64,000 nt of DNA, taken from Actinomycetota bacterium. Its GTDB lineage: Bacteria; Actinomycetota; Actinomycetes; Streptosporangiales; Streptosporangiaceae. The stretch spans positions 1 through 64,000 of the forward strand of contig JAJPIV010000128.1 of the NCBI GenBank assembly GCA_021324595.1, given 5' to 3'. Of the stretch, positions 54,513-64,000 are shown one piece after another (within the stretch, counting starts at the first letter, position 1; each line of letters opens with the position of its first letter). Both the position numbers and the translations under genes were made by a program. A model generated the notes under the pieces. That model searched no databases. It was not told the DNA's origin and worked only from the letters and a program-made list of their open reading frames with translations.

Positions 54513-56243
54513 ATGCGAAGATATTCCACTGCCCGGCGACTGCGGACCGGCCTTCCGGTCCTCGCCGCCGGCGCGATCACCCTCGCGGGCCTGGCATCGG
54601 CGCTGCCGGCGTCCGCCGCGCGCACCGGGCCCGCGGGGACCGCTGCCGCCGGATACGGCAAGACCGTCAAGCCGCACCAGCTCGGCGAGCTCGACTGCAA
54701 CGGCTACAGCCCGATCCAGCAATCGGTGCGCCGGACCATGGCCTGCACCGACCCGCACGGCAGCGCGCGCACGGGCGGCCGGTTCTACGACAACGGCTGG
54801 TACATCGGCCATGACGAGCCGGACCTGCGGTTCCTGTCCGGCCTTCCCGGCTCGGGCAACGACGTGACCTGGACCGAGAGGCTGGGCACGGACCCGGCCC
54901 AGGCGCCGACCGTCTCCAGCCCCGGCCACGACGTCACGCACTTCCTCGAGCTGACCGCCGCCCCGTGGTTCTCGATGACCATGTGCGACCCGCTGTCTTA
55001 CCCGCAGAACCCGTGCACGCCCGAGAGCGACGCCAACGCCCCCGGCCCGTCGTGCATCGGGGTCAACCCGAACTGCACCCAGGCGCAGGCCGGCGGCGGA
55101 GCCGCCTTCATGGAGCTCCAGTTCTACCCGCCCGGTCAGGCGCCTTTCGCCGACGCGATCAGCTGCGACAACGCCCACTGGTGCGCGGCGCTGACGATCG
55201 ACAGCCTGGAGTGCACGCTCAACTTCGCCACCTGCAATCCCAACTGCGTCGAGCCGGTGAACTTCGGCTTCATCCAGCGGAACGGGGTTCCCACCGGCCC
55301 GCCCAGCCCGCAGCTCGCCGACCTGCAGACCTTCACCCCGAACGCCGAGACGCTGCTGATGAACCCCGGCGACGTGATCCGGGTGCACATGTTCGACGCC
55401 CCGGCCAGCGGAGGCGGGTCCGCCTTCGAAGCCGTCGTCCGCGACCTCACCACCGGCCAGACCGGGTTCATGCAGGCCTCGGCGGCGAACGGGTTCATGG
55501 ACACCAACGTGAGCACCTGCGACGGGACGCCGTTCAACTTCCAGCCCGAGTTCTCCACCGCGGGCGTGGACGAGATCGCCGGGTGGACGGCGCTGCAGGT
55601 GAACATCAGCACCGAGTACGAGATCGGCCACTTCGAGCCGTGCTCGACGGTGACCGGTCCGGCGTCGATCACCCTCGCGGCCGGGGTCACCGACACCTAC
55701 TGGAAGCACTGCGTCGGCGCGTACGAGATGACCACCGGGCCCGACGGCGGGACCAACCCGGAGGCCAGTGACGCGCCGTGCTATCCGAAGGGCGACACGC
55801 ATGGCGGACTCGCCGCGCCCAACGTGGTGACCGGGTGCGACGAGTTCTACACGCAGAACGGCGATCTCGACTTCGACGGAACGCCCTACTGGGCCGACTG
55901 GCCGACGAGCACCTCGCCGAACCGGTTCCCGGCGACGTTCGTGCAGCGAGCGCCGGTCACCGTGCATGGCGCGGACTATTCACAGTTCCAGTTCCAGACC
56001 GATGTCGCGCTGAGCGAGTCGACCTGCTCGGGGCCCGCGGGCCCGGGCTGCGCGGTGCCGCCCGCCACGGCGCCGGGGGCCTTCTACCCGTACTGGACCA
56101 GTCCGGCGCCGTGCGCCTGGGAATTCGGCAACATGCCGAACGGCAATTCCTATGGTGGCTTCAGCCAGTACGGCTCTGACAGGTTCGCCACGCTCGGCTA
56201 CCCGGAGTTCGAGAGCAGCCTCTTCACGAACACCTGCACCTGA
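54513..56243 (+). CDS. Secreted Cys-rich protein of unknown function
   Basis: A 576-residue protein with a clear Sec signal (RRYSTARRLRTG then hydrophobic, ending ASA near residue 35). The mature part is Cys-, Asn- and aromatic-rich without recognised motifs. Pairs such as SCIGVNPNC, TCNPNC and GCDEFY suggest disulfides. No membrane anchor or sortase signal is seen. Start ATG 54513 follows GGAGG. A large folded exoprotein, perhaps binding or enzymatic; I cannot place its family. Confidence 0.72.
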   Translation: MRRYSTARRLRTGLPVLAAGAITLAGLASALPASAARTGPAGTAAAGYGKTVKPHQLGELDCNGYSPIQQSVRRTMACTDPHGSARTGGRFYDNGWYIGHDEPDLRFLSGLPGSGNDVTWTERLGTDPAQAPTVSSPGHDVTHFLELTAAPWFSMTMCDPLSYPQNPCTPESDANAPGPSCIGVNPNCTQAQAGGGAAFMELQFYPPGQAPFADAISCDNAHWCAALTIDSLECTLNFATCNPNCVEPVNFGFIQRNGVPTGPPSPQLADLQTFTPNAETLLMNPGDVIRVHMFDAPASGGGSAFEAVVRDLTTGQTGFMQASAANGFMDTNVSTCDGTPFNFQPEFSTAGVDEIAGWTALQVNISTEYEIGHFEPCSTVTGPASITLAAGVTDTYWKHCVGAYEMTTGPDGGTNPEASDAPCYPKGDTHGGLAAPNVVTGCDEFYTQNGDLDFDGTPYWADWPTSTSPNRFPATFVQRAPVTVHGADYSQFQFQTDVALSESTCSGPAGPGCAVPPATAPGAFYPYWTSPAPCAWEFGNMPNGNSYGGFSQYGSDRFATLGYPEFESSLFTNTCT

Positions 56244-56280
56244 GCCCCGGAGGCCGTCGCGAGCGGCGGCGCAGGCGCGG

Positions 56281-56314
56281 GAACGCGGGGGCCCCGAACG
56301 GGGTCCCCGCGTTC
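56281..56314 (+). terminator. Strong GC hairpin after the secreted protein gene
   Basis: GAACGCGGGGGCCCC-GAAC-GGGGTCCCCGCGTTC forms a 15 bp stem with one G-T pair. It lies 37 bases after the TGA. It has no U-tract, as usual for actinomycete terminators. It also marks the start of the 308 bp gap before rodA. Confidence 0.65.
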
Positions 56315-56370
56315 CGCGACCCGCGGCGGCCGCTCCCAGGCAAGGGCGCGGGCAGCCGTCGGCCCGCGGC

Positions 56371-56561
56371 TACGACGACGCCGTGGCCCGCTTCCGCGTG
56401 GTGGTGGACGCCGGCGGCATGGCCACCACCCGGAGCACGGGCAGCTGGTCGGCGCTCATCCGCATTGACGCGGGCAATGCCGGGCTGGCCGGCTCTCGTG
56501 CGCCAGCGACCGGTTCTGCCTGGCCGTGGACAGCAAGGGCCGGGCGCTGGCCTACCGGTGA
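56371..56561 (+). pseudogene. Relic of an SCxxxFC repeat protein, with a 1 bp frameshift
   Basis: Within 56244-56551 one frame reads RFRVVVDAGGMATTRSTGSW...IDAGNAGLAG, where the first repeat has lost a Cys (RFRVVV for RFCVAV). The next repeat, LSCASDRFCLAVDSKG..., is intact but one frame over, and ends TGA 56559-56561. One C missing in ggcctctcg explains the shift. No start or signal remains. Same family as the truncated gene at 87-536. Its end overlaps the rodA stop on the other strand. Confidence 0.6.
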
Positions 56562-57964
56562 GCGAGCAGCCTGGCCGGGCGGCTGATCGCGCCCGCCGCG
56601 GGCCGCGCGCGGATCGCCTGGAGCGCGCCGACCGCCAGCATGTCGGCGAACATGGCCGAGCCCCCGTAGGAGACGAACGGCAGCGGCAGGCCGGTCACCG
56701 GCACGAGGCCGACGGTCATGCCGATGTTCACGAACGACTGGACGGTGAACCAGATCGCGATCCCGCCCGCGAGCAGCGCGCCGAACTGGTCCGGTGCCCG
56801 CGCCGCGATCCGCAGCGCCCGCCAGACGACGACCGCGAGCAGCATGACGATCAGCACGGCACCGGCGAAGCCGAGCTCCTCCCCGGCCACGGTGAAGACG
56901 AAGTCCGTCGGCAGCTCGGGCACGAATCCCCCGGCGACCAGCTGGCCGTGGAAGAGCCCCTGGCCAAGCAGGCCGCCCGAGCCGATCGCGATCCTCGCTT
57001 GCGCCGCGCTGTAGCCCGCGCCCGCCAGGTCCGACGAGGGATGAACGAATGCCGCCAGCCGCTGGAGCTGGTAGGGCCGGAGCAGGCGGGACCTCCAGGC
57101 GGCCAGGCCGAGCAGGGCGCCAGCGCCGCAAAGCCCCGCGAGCAGGCGCGGCCGCGTCCCGGCCAGCACGATCAGGCCGCCGGCCAGGACCGCGAGCAGG
57201 AGCGCGACGCCGAGGGCGGGCTCGGCCGCGACCAGGCCGATGACCGGGGCGGCGCACCCGATCGCGATCGCGACGTCGCGCGGCCGCGGGCGGCGGTCGG
57301 CGGTCGGCACCCCGCCGAGGATCCTGGACAGGATCAGGATCAGGCCGAGCTTGGCGTATTCCGAGGGCTCCACCTGGAACCCGGCGGGCAGCGAGATCCA
57401 GGCCCGGGCGCCGTTGACCGACGTGCCGAGCGGGCTGAGCACCGCCAGGAGGGCAAGCACGGCCGCGGCGTAGCCGAGCGGCGCCAGGGCCCGCAGCCGG
57501 CTGCCGCCGGCCACGCCGGCGCCCACCAGCAGCAGCGCGCCGATCACCAGGTTCAGCAACTGCTTGTCCAGGTACAGGTGCGGGTCGGCCCCGGCCTGGG
57601 CGAGCGCGGGCGCGCTGGCCGACCAGACCAGCAGGACGCCGAGGACGCCGAGGGCGAACACCGCGGCGATCAGCACCCAGTCGAACCGGAGCGCCGGGGC
57701 GAGCACGGCAAGCGCCCGCCTGGCGAGGCGGCCGCGGCGCGGCCTCCCCGCCAGCGCGCCGCGCGGCGCGGGCCCGGCGTCCCAGGCGGGCCGCGTCCCG
57801 CCGCCGCCCGGGGGGCGGACCGGAGCCAGGCCCGGCAGCGGGGCCAGGCCCGGCAGCGGGGCCAGGCCCGGCAGGTCCGGCCGGCGATCCGGGGCCGGCC
57901 GCCGGCGCCCCGGGCGCCCGCCCGGCGGGCGCGCACGGTTCAGGCGGCCGGCCGGCGCGCTCAC
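56552..57964 (-). CDS. rodA: FtsW/RodA/SpoVE family, RodA-type glycosyltransferase
   Basis: A 470-residue SEDS protein with about ten helices. Typical segments: FQVEPSEYAKLGLIL, TDFVFTVAGEELGFAG and LPLPFVSYGGSAM. The start is GTG 57964, overlapping the pbp2 stop. The first 90 residues are a Pro/Arg-rich cytoplasmic leader with three PGLAPL units. RodA polymerises peptidoglycan with PBP2. Last gene of the elongasome operon. Confidence 0.9.
   Translation of the reverse strand: MSAPAGRLNRARPPGGRPGRRRPAPDRRPDLPGLAPLPGLAPLPGLAPVRPPGGGGTRPAWDAGPAPRGALAGRPRRGRLARRALAVLAPALRFDWVLIAAVFALGVLGVLLVWSASAPALAQAGADPHLYLDKQLLNLVIGALLLVGAGVAGGSRLRALAPLGYAAAVLALLAVLSPLGTSVNGARAWISLPAGFQVEPSEYAKLGLILILSRILGGVPTADRRPRPRDVAIAIGCAAPVIGLVAAEPALGVALLLAVLAGGLIVLAGTRPRLLAGLCGAGALLGLAAWRSRLLRPYQLQRLAAFVHPSSDLAGAGYSAAQARIAIGSGGLLGQGLFHGQLVAGGFVPELPTDFVFTVAGEELGFAGAVLIVMLLAVVVWRALRIAARAPDQFGALLAGGIAIWFTVQSFVNIGMTVGLVPVTGLPLPFVSYGGSAMFADMLAVGALQAIRARPAAGAISRPARLLAHR
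57825..57875 (-). repeat. 18 bp x2.8 in-frame repeat in the RodA leader
   Basis: gccaggcccggcagcggg begins at 57825, 57843 and (partial) 57861, encoding PGLAPL-type units. Confidence 0.8.
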
Positions 57965-59997
57965 CGGGCCCTCCCGGGGTGCCAGGCGGGCCACGACGGC
58001 AGCGCGCCGCCCGGCAGCGCCGCGCGGTGGCCCTCAAGGCCGAACAGGTCGTCCCAGATCTGCCGGACGGCGGGAGCCGACACGTCGGCCCCGTAGCCGG
58101 ACGCGGGGATCATCACCACGGCGACGAACCTCGGGTGACGGCACGGCGCGAACGAGGCGAACACCGACGTCGCCTGCCGCCCGGCGACCTCGGCAGTCCC
58201 CGTCTTGCCCGCCACGCAGACCTTGCCCAGCGGGAAGCCGGCGAACGCGCCCGCGGCGGTGCCCTGCGTCACCACGTCGGCCAGGGCGCTCCTGATGTAG
58301 GCGAGCACCCGCCCGGGCACCGGCAGGTGGCCGGCGACCGGCGCGGTGATGGCCCTGACCAGGCGGCCATCGGGCCGGATCAGCGCCTCTCCGACGCGCG
58401 GGCTGTACAGGACGCCGCCGTTGGCGAGCGCCGCGTACGCGCGGGCCAGCTGCACCGGGGTGACCGTCACGTATCCCTGCCCGATGGCCGCGTCCACCGC
58501 CTGGCCGGGCTCCCAGACGTTGCCGTACCGGCAGTCCTGGTACTCGATCTGCTGCAGGTACGAGCCGTACGGTCGGCCGTTCGCGCACCAGAAGCTCTTG
58601 TTCGCCGTGTAGAAGCGGTACAGCCAGGCGCGGGTGGGCACGGTGCCCGGCGCCTCGCCGGGCAGGTCGATGCCCGTCGGCCTGCCGAACCCCCAGGCCA
58701 GTTCCATCCGCTGCATCAGCTGCGCCGGGGCGCGGGGGCTGGTGACCACGTCCGCCGCCCGGTCGTCCCGCAGCCACATGTCGTAGGCGAGCTGGTAGAA
58801 GACCGTGTCGCAGGAGACGACGAGCGCGGTGTGCAGGCTCATCGCGCCGGAGTTGACCGGCACGTCGTTGTTGAAGATCCGCCCGCCGATGTCCACGGAT
58901 GCCGGGCAGTCGTACGGCCCGGCCAGGCGGTAGCCGGCCGCCACCGCCGCCGCTGTGGTCGTGACCTTCCAGGTCGACCCGGGCGCGTACTGCCCCTGGA
59001 TGGCACGGTTGAGCGCCGGCTCGCCGCCCGAGGGGCCGAACAGCGCCTGGAACTGGCGCTCGGAGATCCCCTGTGACCAGATCCGCGGGTCGTATGTCGG
59101 GTAGCTGGCCATCGCGACGACGCGGCCCGTCGTCGTCATGACCACGGCGGCGCCGGACGTCGCCCCGGGGTTCCCCTCGGCCCTGGCCTTGCCGATCGCG
59201 GCTGCCAGGACTCGTCCGACGTCCTCCTGGAGCCGCGCGTTGATGCTCGTCACCAGGGTGTCGCCGGGCACCGGAGGGGTCACCGAGATGATCCCGAGGA
59301 CGTTCCCGGCGGCGTTGACGGCCACCCGCTCCGTCCCCGGGACACCGCGGAGAGGGGCGTCGTACTCGGCCTCCAGCCCGGCCTGCCCGGCCAGGTCGGC
59401 GCCGGCGAACCCGGTCACCGGCAGGTGCCGGAGCCGCTCCTGCTGGGCGGTGATCGGCCCCAGGTACCCCAGGACCTGCGCGGCAGCCGACCCGAGCGGA
59501 TAGCTGACCGCGGGCTGCACCCGCACGCTCACCCCCGGGAACAGGCGATGCTCCTCCATGATCTGGATGCCGGTCCGGCCGGGCACGCCCTGCGCGACCG
59601 GGACCGGCTGGTAGGGCGAGCCGGCCCAGCATGGCGGGGGCACCGTGGCCGTGCACGACCTGAGGTCGTCGGCGAGCACCCGCGCGGTCACGCCGAGCAG
59701 CCTGCCGAGCCGGCTCAACTCCGCGCGGCCGCCGTCGGCGCTCGCCAGCGCCGTGGCGGGGTCCACCGTGACCACCAGCGAGGGGCGGCTCGTCACCAGC
59801 GCCCGGCCGGAGTCGTCCAGGATCGCCCCGCGGTCGGCGGGCAGGACCACGGTCCGCACCTGCTCCTGGCCGGCCAGGCTGGCGTACCGGGCACGCCCGG
59901 CGACCTGCACGTACCAGAGCCGGGCCACCAGCGCCGCGGCCAGGCACCCGGCGAACGCGGCCAGCCATGCCAGGCGCCGGGCCGAAGGCCGGCTCAT
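57961..59997 (-). CDS. mrdA: Penicillin-binding protein 2 (elongation transpeptidase)
   Basis: A 678-residue class B PBP: membrane anchor about 8-28, dimerisation domain, then transpeptidase with GSTWK (Ser341, Lys344), SCD (Ser395; PBP2 enzymes usually have SxD rather than SxN) and KTGTAE (Lys598). ATG 59997 overlaps the mreD stop. It crosslinks wall peptides with RodA. Confidence 0.9.
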   Translation of the reverse strand: MSRPSARRLAWLAAFAGCLAAALVARLWYVQVAGRARYASLAGQEQVRTVVLPADRGAILDDSGRALVTSRPSLVVTVDPATALASADGGRAELSRLGRLLGVTARVLADDLRSCTATVPPPCWAGSPYQPVPVAQGVPGRTGIQIMEEHRLFPGVSVRVQPAVSYPLGSAAAQVLGYLGPITAQQERLRHLPVTGFAGADLAGQAGLEAEYDAPLRGVPGTERVAVNAAGNVLGIISVTPPVPGDTLVTSINARLQEDVGRVLAAAIGKARAEGNPGATSGAAVVMTTTGRVVAMASYPTYDPRIWSQGISERQFQALFGPSGGEPALNRAIQGQYAPGSTWKVTTTAAAVAAGYRLAGPYDCPASVDIGGRIFNNDVPVNSGAMSLHTALVVSCDTVFYQLAYDMWLRDDRAADVVTSPRAPAQLMQRMELAWGFGRPTGIDLPGEAPGTVPTRAWLYRFYTANKSFWCANGRPYGSYLQQIEYQDCRYGNVWEPGQAVDAAIGQGYVTVTPVQLARAYAALANGGVLYSPRVGEALIRPDGRLVRAITAPVAGHLPVPGRVLAYIRSALADVVTQGTAAGAFAGFPLGKVCVAGKTGTAEVAGRQATSVFASFAPCRHPRFVAVVMIPASGYGADVSAPAVRQIWDDLFGLEGHRAALPGGALPSWPAWHPGRAR

Positions 59998-61049
59998 GGC
60001 GTGCCCCCGGCGCGACGCGGCCGGCCACGGCGGCTGGGGCTCGCGCGCCGCCAGGAGATGCGGAACGACCTGCCGCCACGCGGGCTGGCGCGCCAGCCGG
60101 ACCCGGGCATGGCCCGGCGGCCCGCGCGGATGTGGCGGGACAGGGCGCTGCCGGAGACGCCCCTGCCGGGGACAGTCCTGCCGGGGACAGTCCTGCCGGG
60201 GACAGTCCTGCCGGGGACAGTCCGGCCAGCTACAGTCCTGCCGGGGACGCCGCGACGGGAGAACGCCCGGCCCGGCCCGGTGCCGCGGGAGAAGATCCCG
60301 GCCGGCGCGGCGCCGCGTGGTGCGATGCCGTCGGCCGTGGCGCGCCGCACGCCGGGCGCCCGGCCTGCGATGGCGCGCCGCAGGGCAAAGTCCCCGGGCA
60401 CCCGCGGGCCGGCCGGGCGGCGGATGCCCGGCACCGCCTGCCAGCCCCCGCCGGGTCCGCGCCCTTCCAGCCAGCCACGGGCCAGCCCGCGCCTCGCCGG
60501 CGACCGTCGCGCCAGCCCGCGCCGGGCCAGCCCGTGCCGGGCCCGCGCGCGAGCCGCGAGCGCCGCCAGCACCACGAGGGTCCCGCCGGCGAGCGTGTCG
60601 TAGCCGACGGCCCAGGGGATCACGTGGCGCGCCGCGGCGGCGGTGATCCCGGGATCGCCGAGCACCGCCGCGGCGAGCGCCCGGAGGGCCTCGCCCGCCG
60701 CGGCGCCCGCCGGGACGACGACCAGCCGCCGGGGGACCGAGCGGCCAGCCCATCCGCTCGCCCGGCCGCTTCCGTAGCCCGCCAGGCAGAACGCGAGCGC
60801 CAGCTCGCCGGCCGGGTGCACCGACGGGGGCGCGAGATCGAGGCCGAGGCCGCCGGCGAACCCCGCCAGCATCCCCGCCGTCGGCCCGCGCGCCAGGCCC
60901 GCCAGCACCGCCGCCACCAGCGGCAGGTCGGGGGCCACGCCGCCCGGCATGGCCACCCGGTCCGCCACCGTGACCTGGAGGACCGCCACCGCCATCCCCA
61001 GCACCGCCACCCCGAGTGCGATCAGCCCGCGCCGGGCCAGCCGGCTCAT
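59994..61049 (-). CDS. mreD: MreD with a long Arg/Gly-rich tail
   Basis: Residues 1-165 are the normal MreD core, five helices with PDLPLVAAVLAGLARGP. MreD proteins usually end here. This one runs on to residue 351 with a basic tail of about 185 residues including VPGRT repeats. It joins MreC to RodA/PBP2. ATG 61049 overlaps the mreC stop. Confidence 0.83.
   Translation of the reverse strand: MSRLARRGLIALGVAVLGMAVAVLQVTVADRVAMPGGVAPDLPLVAAVLAGLARGPTAGMLAGFAGGLGLDLAPPSVHPAGELALAFCLAGYGSGRASGWAGRSVPRRLVVVPAGAAAGEALRALAAAVLGDPGITAAAARHVIPWAVGYDTLAGGTLVVLAALAARARARHGLARRGLARRSPARRGLARGWLEGRGPGGGWQAVPGIRRPAGPRVPGDFALRRAIAGRAPGVRRATADGIAPRGAAPAGIFSRGTGPGRAFSRRGVPGRTVAGRTVPGRTVPGRTVPGRTVPGRGVSGSALSRHIRAGRRAMPGSGWRASPRGGRSFRISWRRASPSRRGRPRRAGGTP
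60151..60250 (-). repeat. 15 bp x5-6 in-frame repeat in the MreD tail
   Basis: ccggggacagtcctg is perfect at 60166, 60181 and 60196. Diverged copies lie at 60151, 60211 and 60226. They encode VPGRT/GRTVP. Confidence 0.9.
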
Positions 61050-61882
61050 GTCAGCCCCCGTCCCGCGATCACGATGCCGACCACGTCGAGCGCGGCCGGA
61101 TCGGCGTACGGGCGCACCAGGGCGGTCGCGGTCAGCGAGCCCTGCGGGCCCGGCGCGGACAGCACGCGGATGACGACACCCACCGGGATGCCCGGCACGT
61201 ACGGCCGGCCGCCCACGGAGGCGGAGGTGACCACCTCCTCTCCCGTCGCGAGGCCCGTGGCCGGGCCGAGCACGCGCAGCCGCAGCAGGGCCGGGCCGGA
61301 CAGGCCGGCCCCGCTCCCGGTGACCCAGCCGAGCAGGCCGCTGCCCGCCAGCCGCACGCCGACCACCGCGCCGGCGTCGGAATCGAGCAGGACGGTGCAG
61401 GTCGAGGGGCTCACCCGGGTCACGGTCCCGACCAGGCCCGCGCCGTTGAGCACGGTGTCGCCCGCCCTGACCCCCTGACGGCTGCCCGCGCCGAGCGTGA
61501 CCGCCTGCTCCCAGCCCTGGCCGACCGCGATCACGGTGGCGGCGACCACGCGGTAGCGTTCCCGCGACGACAGCCGCAGCAGCCTGGCGAGCTGGTCGTA
61601 CTCGGCCCGGTCGAGCCGCTCCGCGCTCAGCTCGAGGCGCGCGCTGATGAGCTCGCGTTCCAGCTCGTTCACCTTCGCGCCCGATCCGGCCGCGCCGGGC
61701 CCGCCCAGGACGGCGGCCAGTGAACCGGTGGCCGAGGCCATCCCGCGCTCGGCTGCCCCGAGCATCGTGCCTCCGAGCGCGCGCAGCGGGTACGCCGCGC
61801 CCAGGCGCCCGGCCGCGATCAGCAGCGCCGCCGCGGCCAGCAGCCCGCCCAGGGCGATCCTCGTCCGCCGCGTGTCACGCAC
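61046..61882 (-). CDS. mreC: MreC
   Basis: A 278-residue protein: helix about 8-28, a coiled coil (AKVNELERELISARLEL), then the beta-barrel part with AVTLGAGSRQGVRAGDTVLN and LLDSDAGAVVGVRL. Start GTG 61882 (VRDTRRTR) after GAGG. It scaffolds the wall synthases outside the membrane. Confidence 0.88.
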   Translation of the reverse strand: MRDTRRTRIALGGLLAAAALLIAAGRLGAAYPLRALGGTMLGAAERGMASATGSLAAVLGGPGAAGSGAKVNELERELISARLELSAERLDRAEYDQLARLLRLSSRERYRVVAATVIAVGQGWEQAVTLGAGSRQGVRAGDTVLNGAGLVGTVTRVSPSTCTVLLDSDAGAVVGVRLAGSGLLGWVTGSGAGLSGPALLRLRVLGPATGLATGEEVVTSASVGGRPYVPGIPVGVVIRVLSAPGPQGSLTATALVRPYADPAALDVVGIVIAGRGLT

Positions 61883-61953
61883 AGCCGAACACCTCGTCCC
61901 GCCGCCAGCCGGCTCCCGCGATCCTCGTCCGTCCGCCTTGCCGCCGGGCGCGC

Positions 61954-63896
<1,943 letters not shown>

Positions 63897-64000
63897 GGGG
63901 CGCCTCCGCTACGACCTCGAGCGCCCGGCCCCGCGAGGGCCCGGGCCGGGCGCGAGCGCGGCTGATGCCTCCATCATCGCCTCGGCGGGCGCGCCGGTCA

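Noticed and set aside
58807-58815. SxN motif apparently altered in PBP2 (SCD)
   Set aside because: Ser-x-Asp is the normal form in PBP2-type transpeptidases, so no anomaly.

Overview
This is a very GC-rich (roughly 70% or more) stretch of chromosome with frequent GTG starts, dense four-base start/stop overlaps (GTGA, ATGA), an F420-type LLM oxidoreductase, DUF3097, SufE and a RodZ-MreBCD-PBP2-RodA cell-wall operon. Together these point to a filamentous, soil-type actinomycete, perhaps near Streptosporangiales or Thermomonosporaceae. The taxon is inferred from gene content and was not tested. I see no tRNA, rRNA, CRISPR array, prophage or large biosynthetic cluster. Mobile DNA is limited to the 3' end of a transposase gene at the left edge.

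Layout. 0-3 kb: transposase remnant fused to a truncated lipoprotein of the SCxxxFC repeat type, then a secreted TAP-like peptidase. 3-10.7 kb: a GAF/PucR-type regulator divergent from a complete branched-chain-type ABC importer (SBP, two permeases, two ATPases) that ends in a 3-hydroxybutyrate dehydrogenase. 10.9-14.7 kb: APC permease coupled to an NTPase-TPR protein. 14.8-21.7 kb: single metabolic genes (CoA transferase, phosphoesterase, LLM oxidoreductase, SRPBCC protein, zinc alcohol dehydrogenase, DapC-like aminotransferase). 21.8-27.9 kb: a five-gene signalling operon made of a single-pass membrane protein, TerY-like VWA, PP2C phosphatase, zinc-ribbon kinase and an FHA-PrsW intramembrane protease. 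This is the most interesting region. 27.9-32.3 kb: DUF3097, methyltransferase and MBL hydrolase on one strand, then an MFS exporter with its MarR regulator. 32.4-36.2 kb: HrpA helicase. 36.5-41.6 kb: a methyltransferase with a broken 5' end, a PRTase-like protein, and an operon of enoyl-CoA hydratase, PLP decarboxylase and an ArgB-like pseudokinase. 41.7-45.4 kb: dehydratase relic, SufE and rhodanese, and an MgtC-family gene behind a candidate PHO box. 45.6-53.4 kb: a PucR-controlled catabolic island (tartrate/isopropylmalate-type dehydrogenase; SDR, VOC and a PotDBC importer without an ATPase). 53.5-56.6 kb: alpha/beta hydrolase, a Cys-rich secreted protein, a strong hairpin and a second decayed SCxxxFC gene. 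56.6-63.9 kb: the elongasome operon rodZ, then mreB-mreC-mreD-pbp2-rodA, read leftward.

Cooperation between genes. In the 21.8-27.9 kb operon, kinase and phosphatase would set a phosphorylation state that the FHA domain of the membrane protease can read, giving a plausible phospho-gated intramembrane proteolysis switch (inference). The elongasome genes act together in lateral wall or spore wall synthesis. Several coding regions carry in-frame 15, 18 or 21 bp tandem repeats in linkers or tails (sensor, FHA-PrsW, MFS exporter, RodA, MreD). Such repeats are prone to length variation. Most long ORFs in the track are antisense shadows caused by the high GC content and are omitted.
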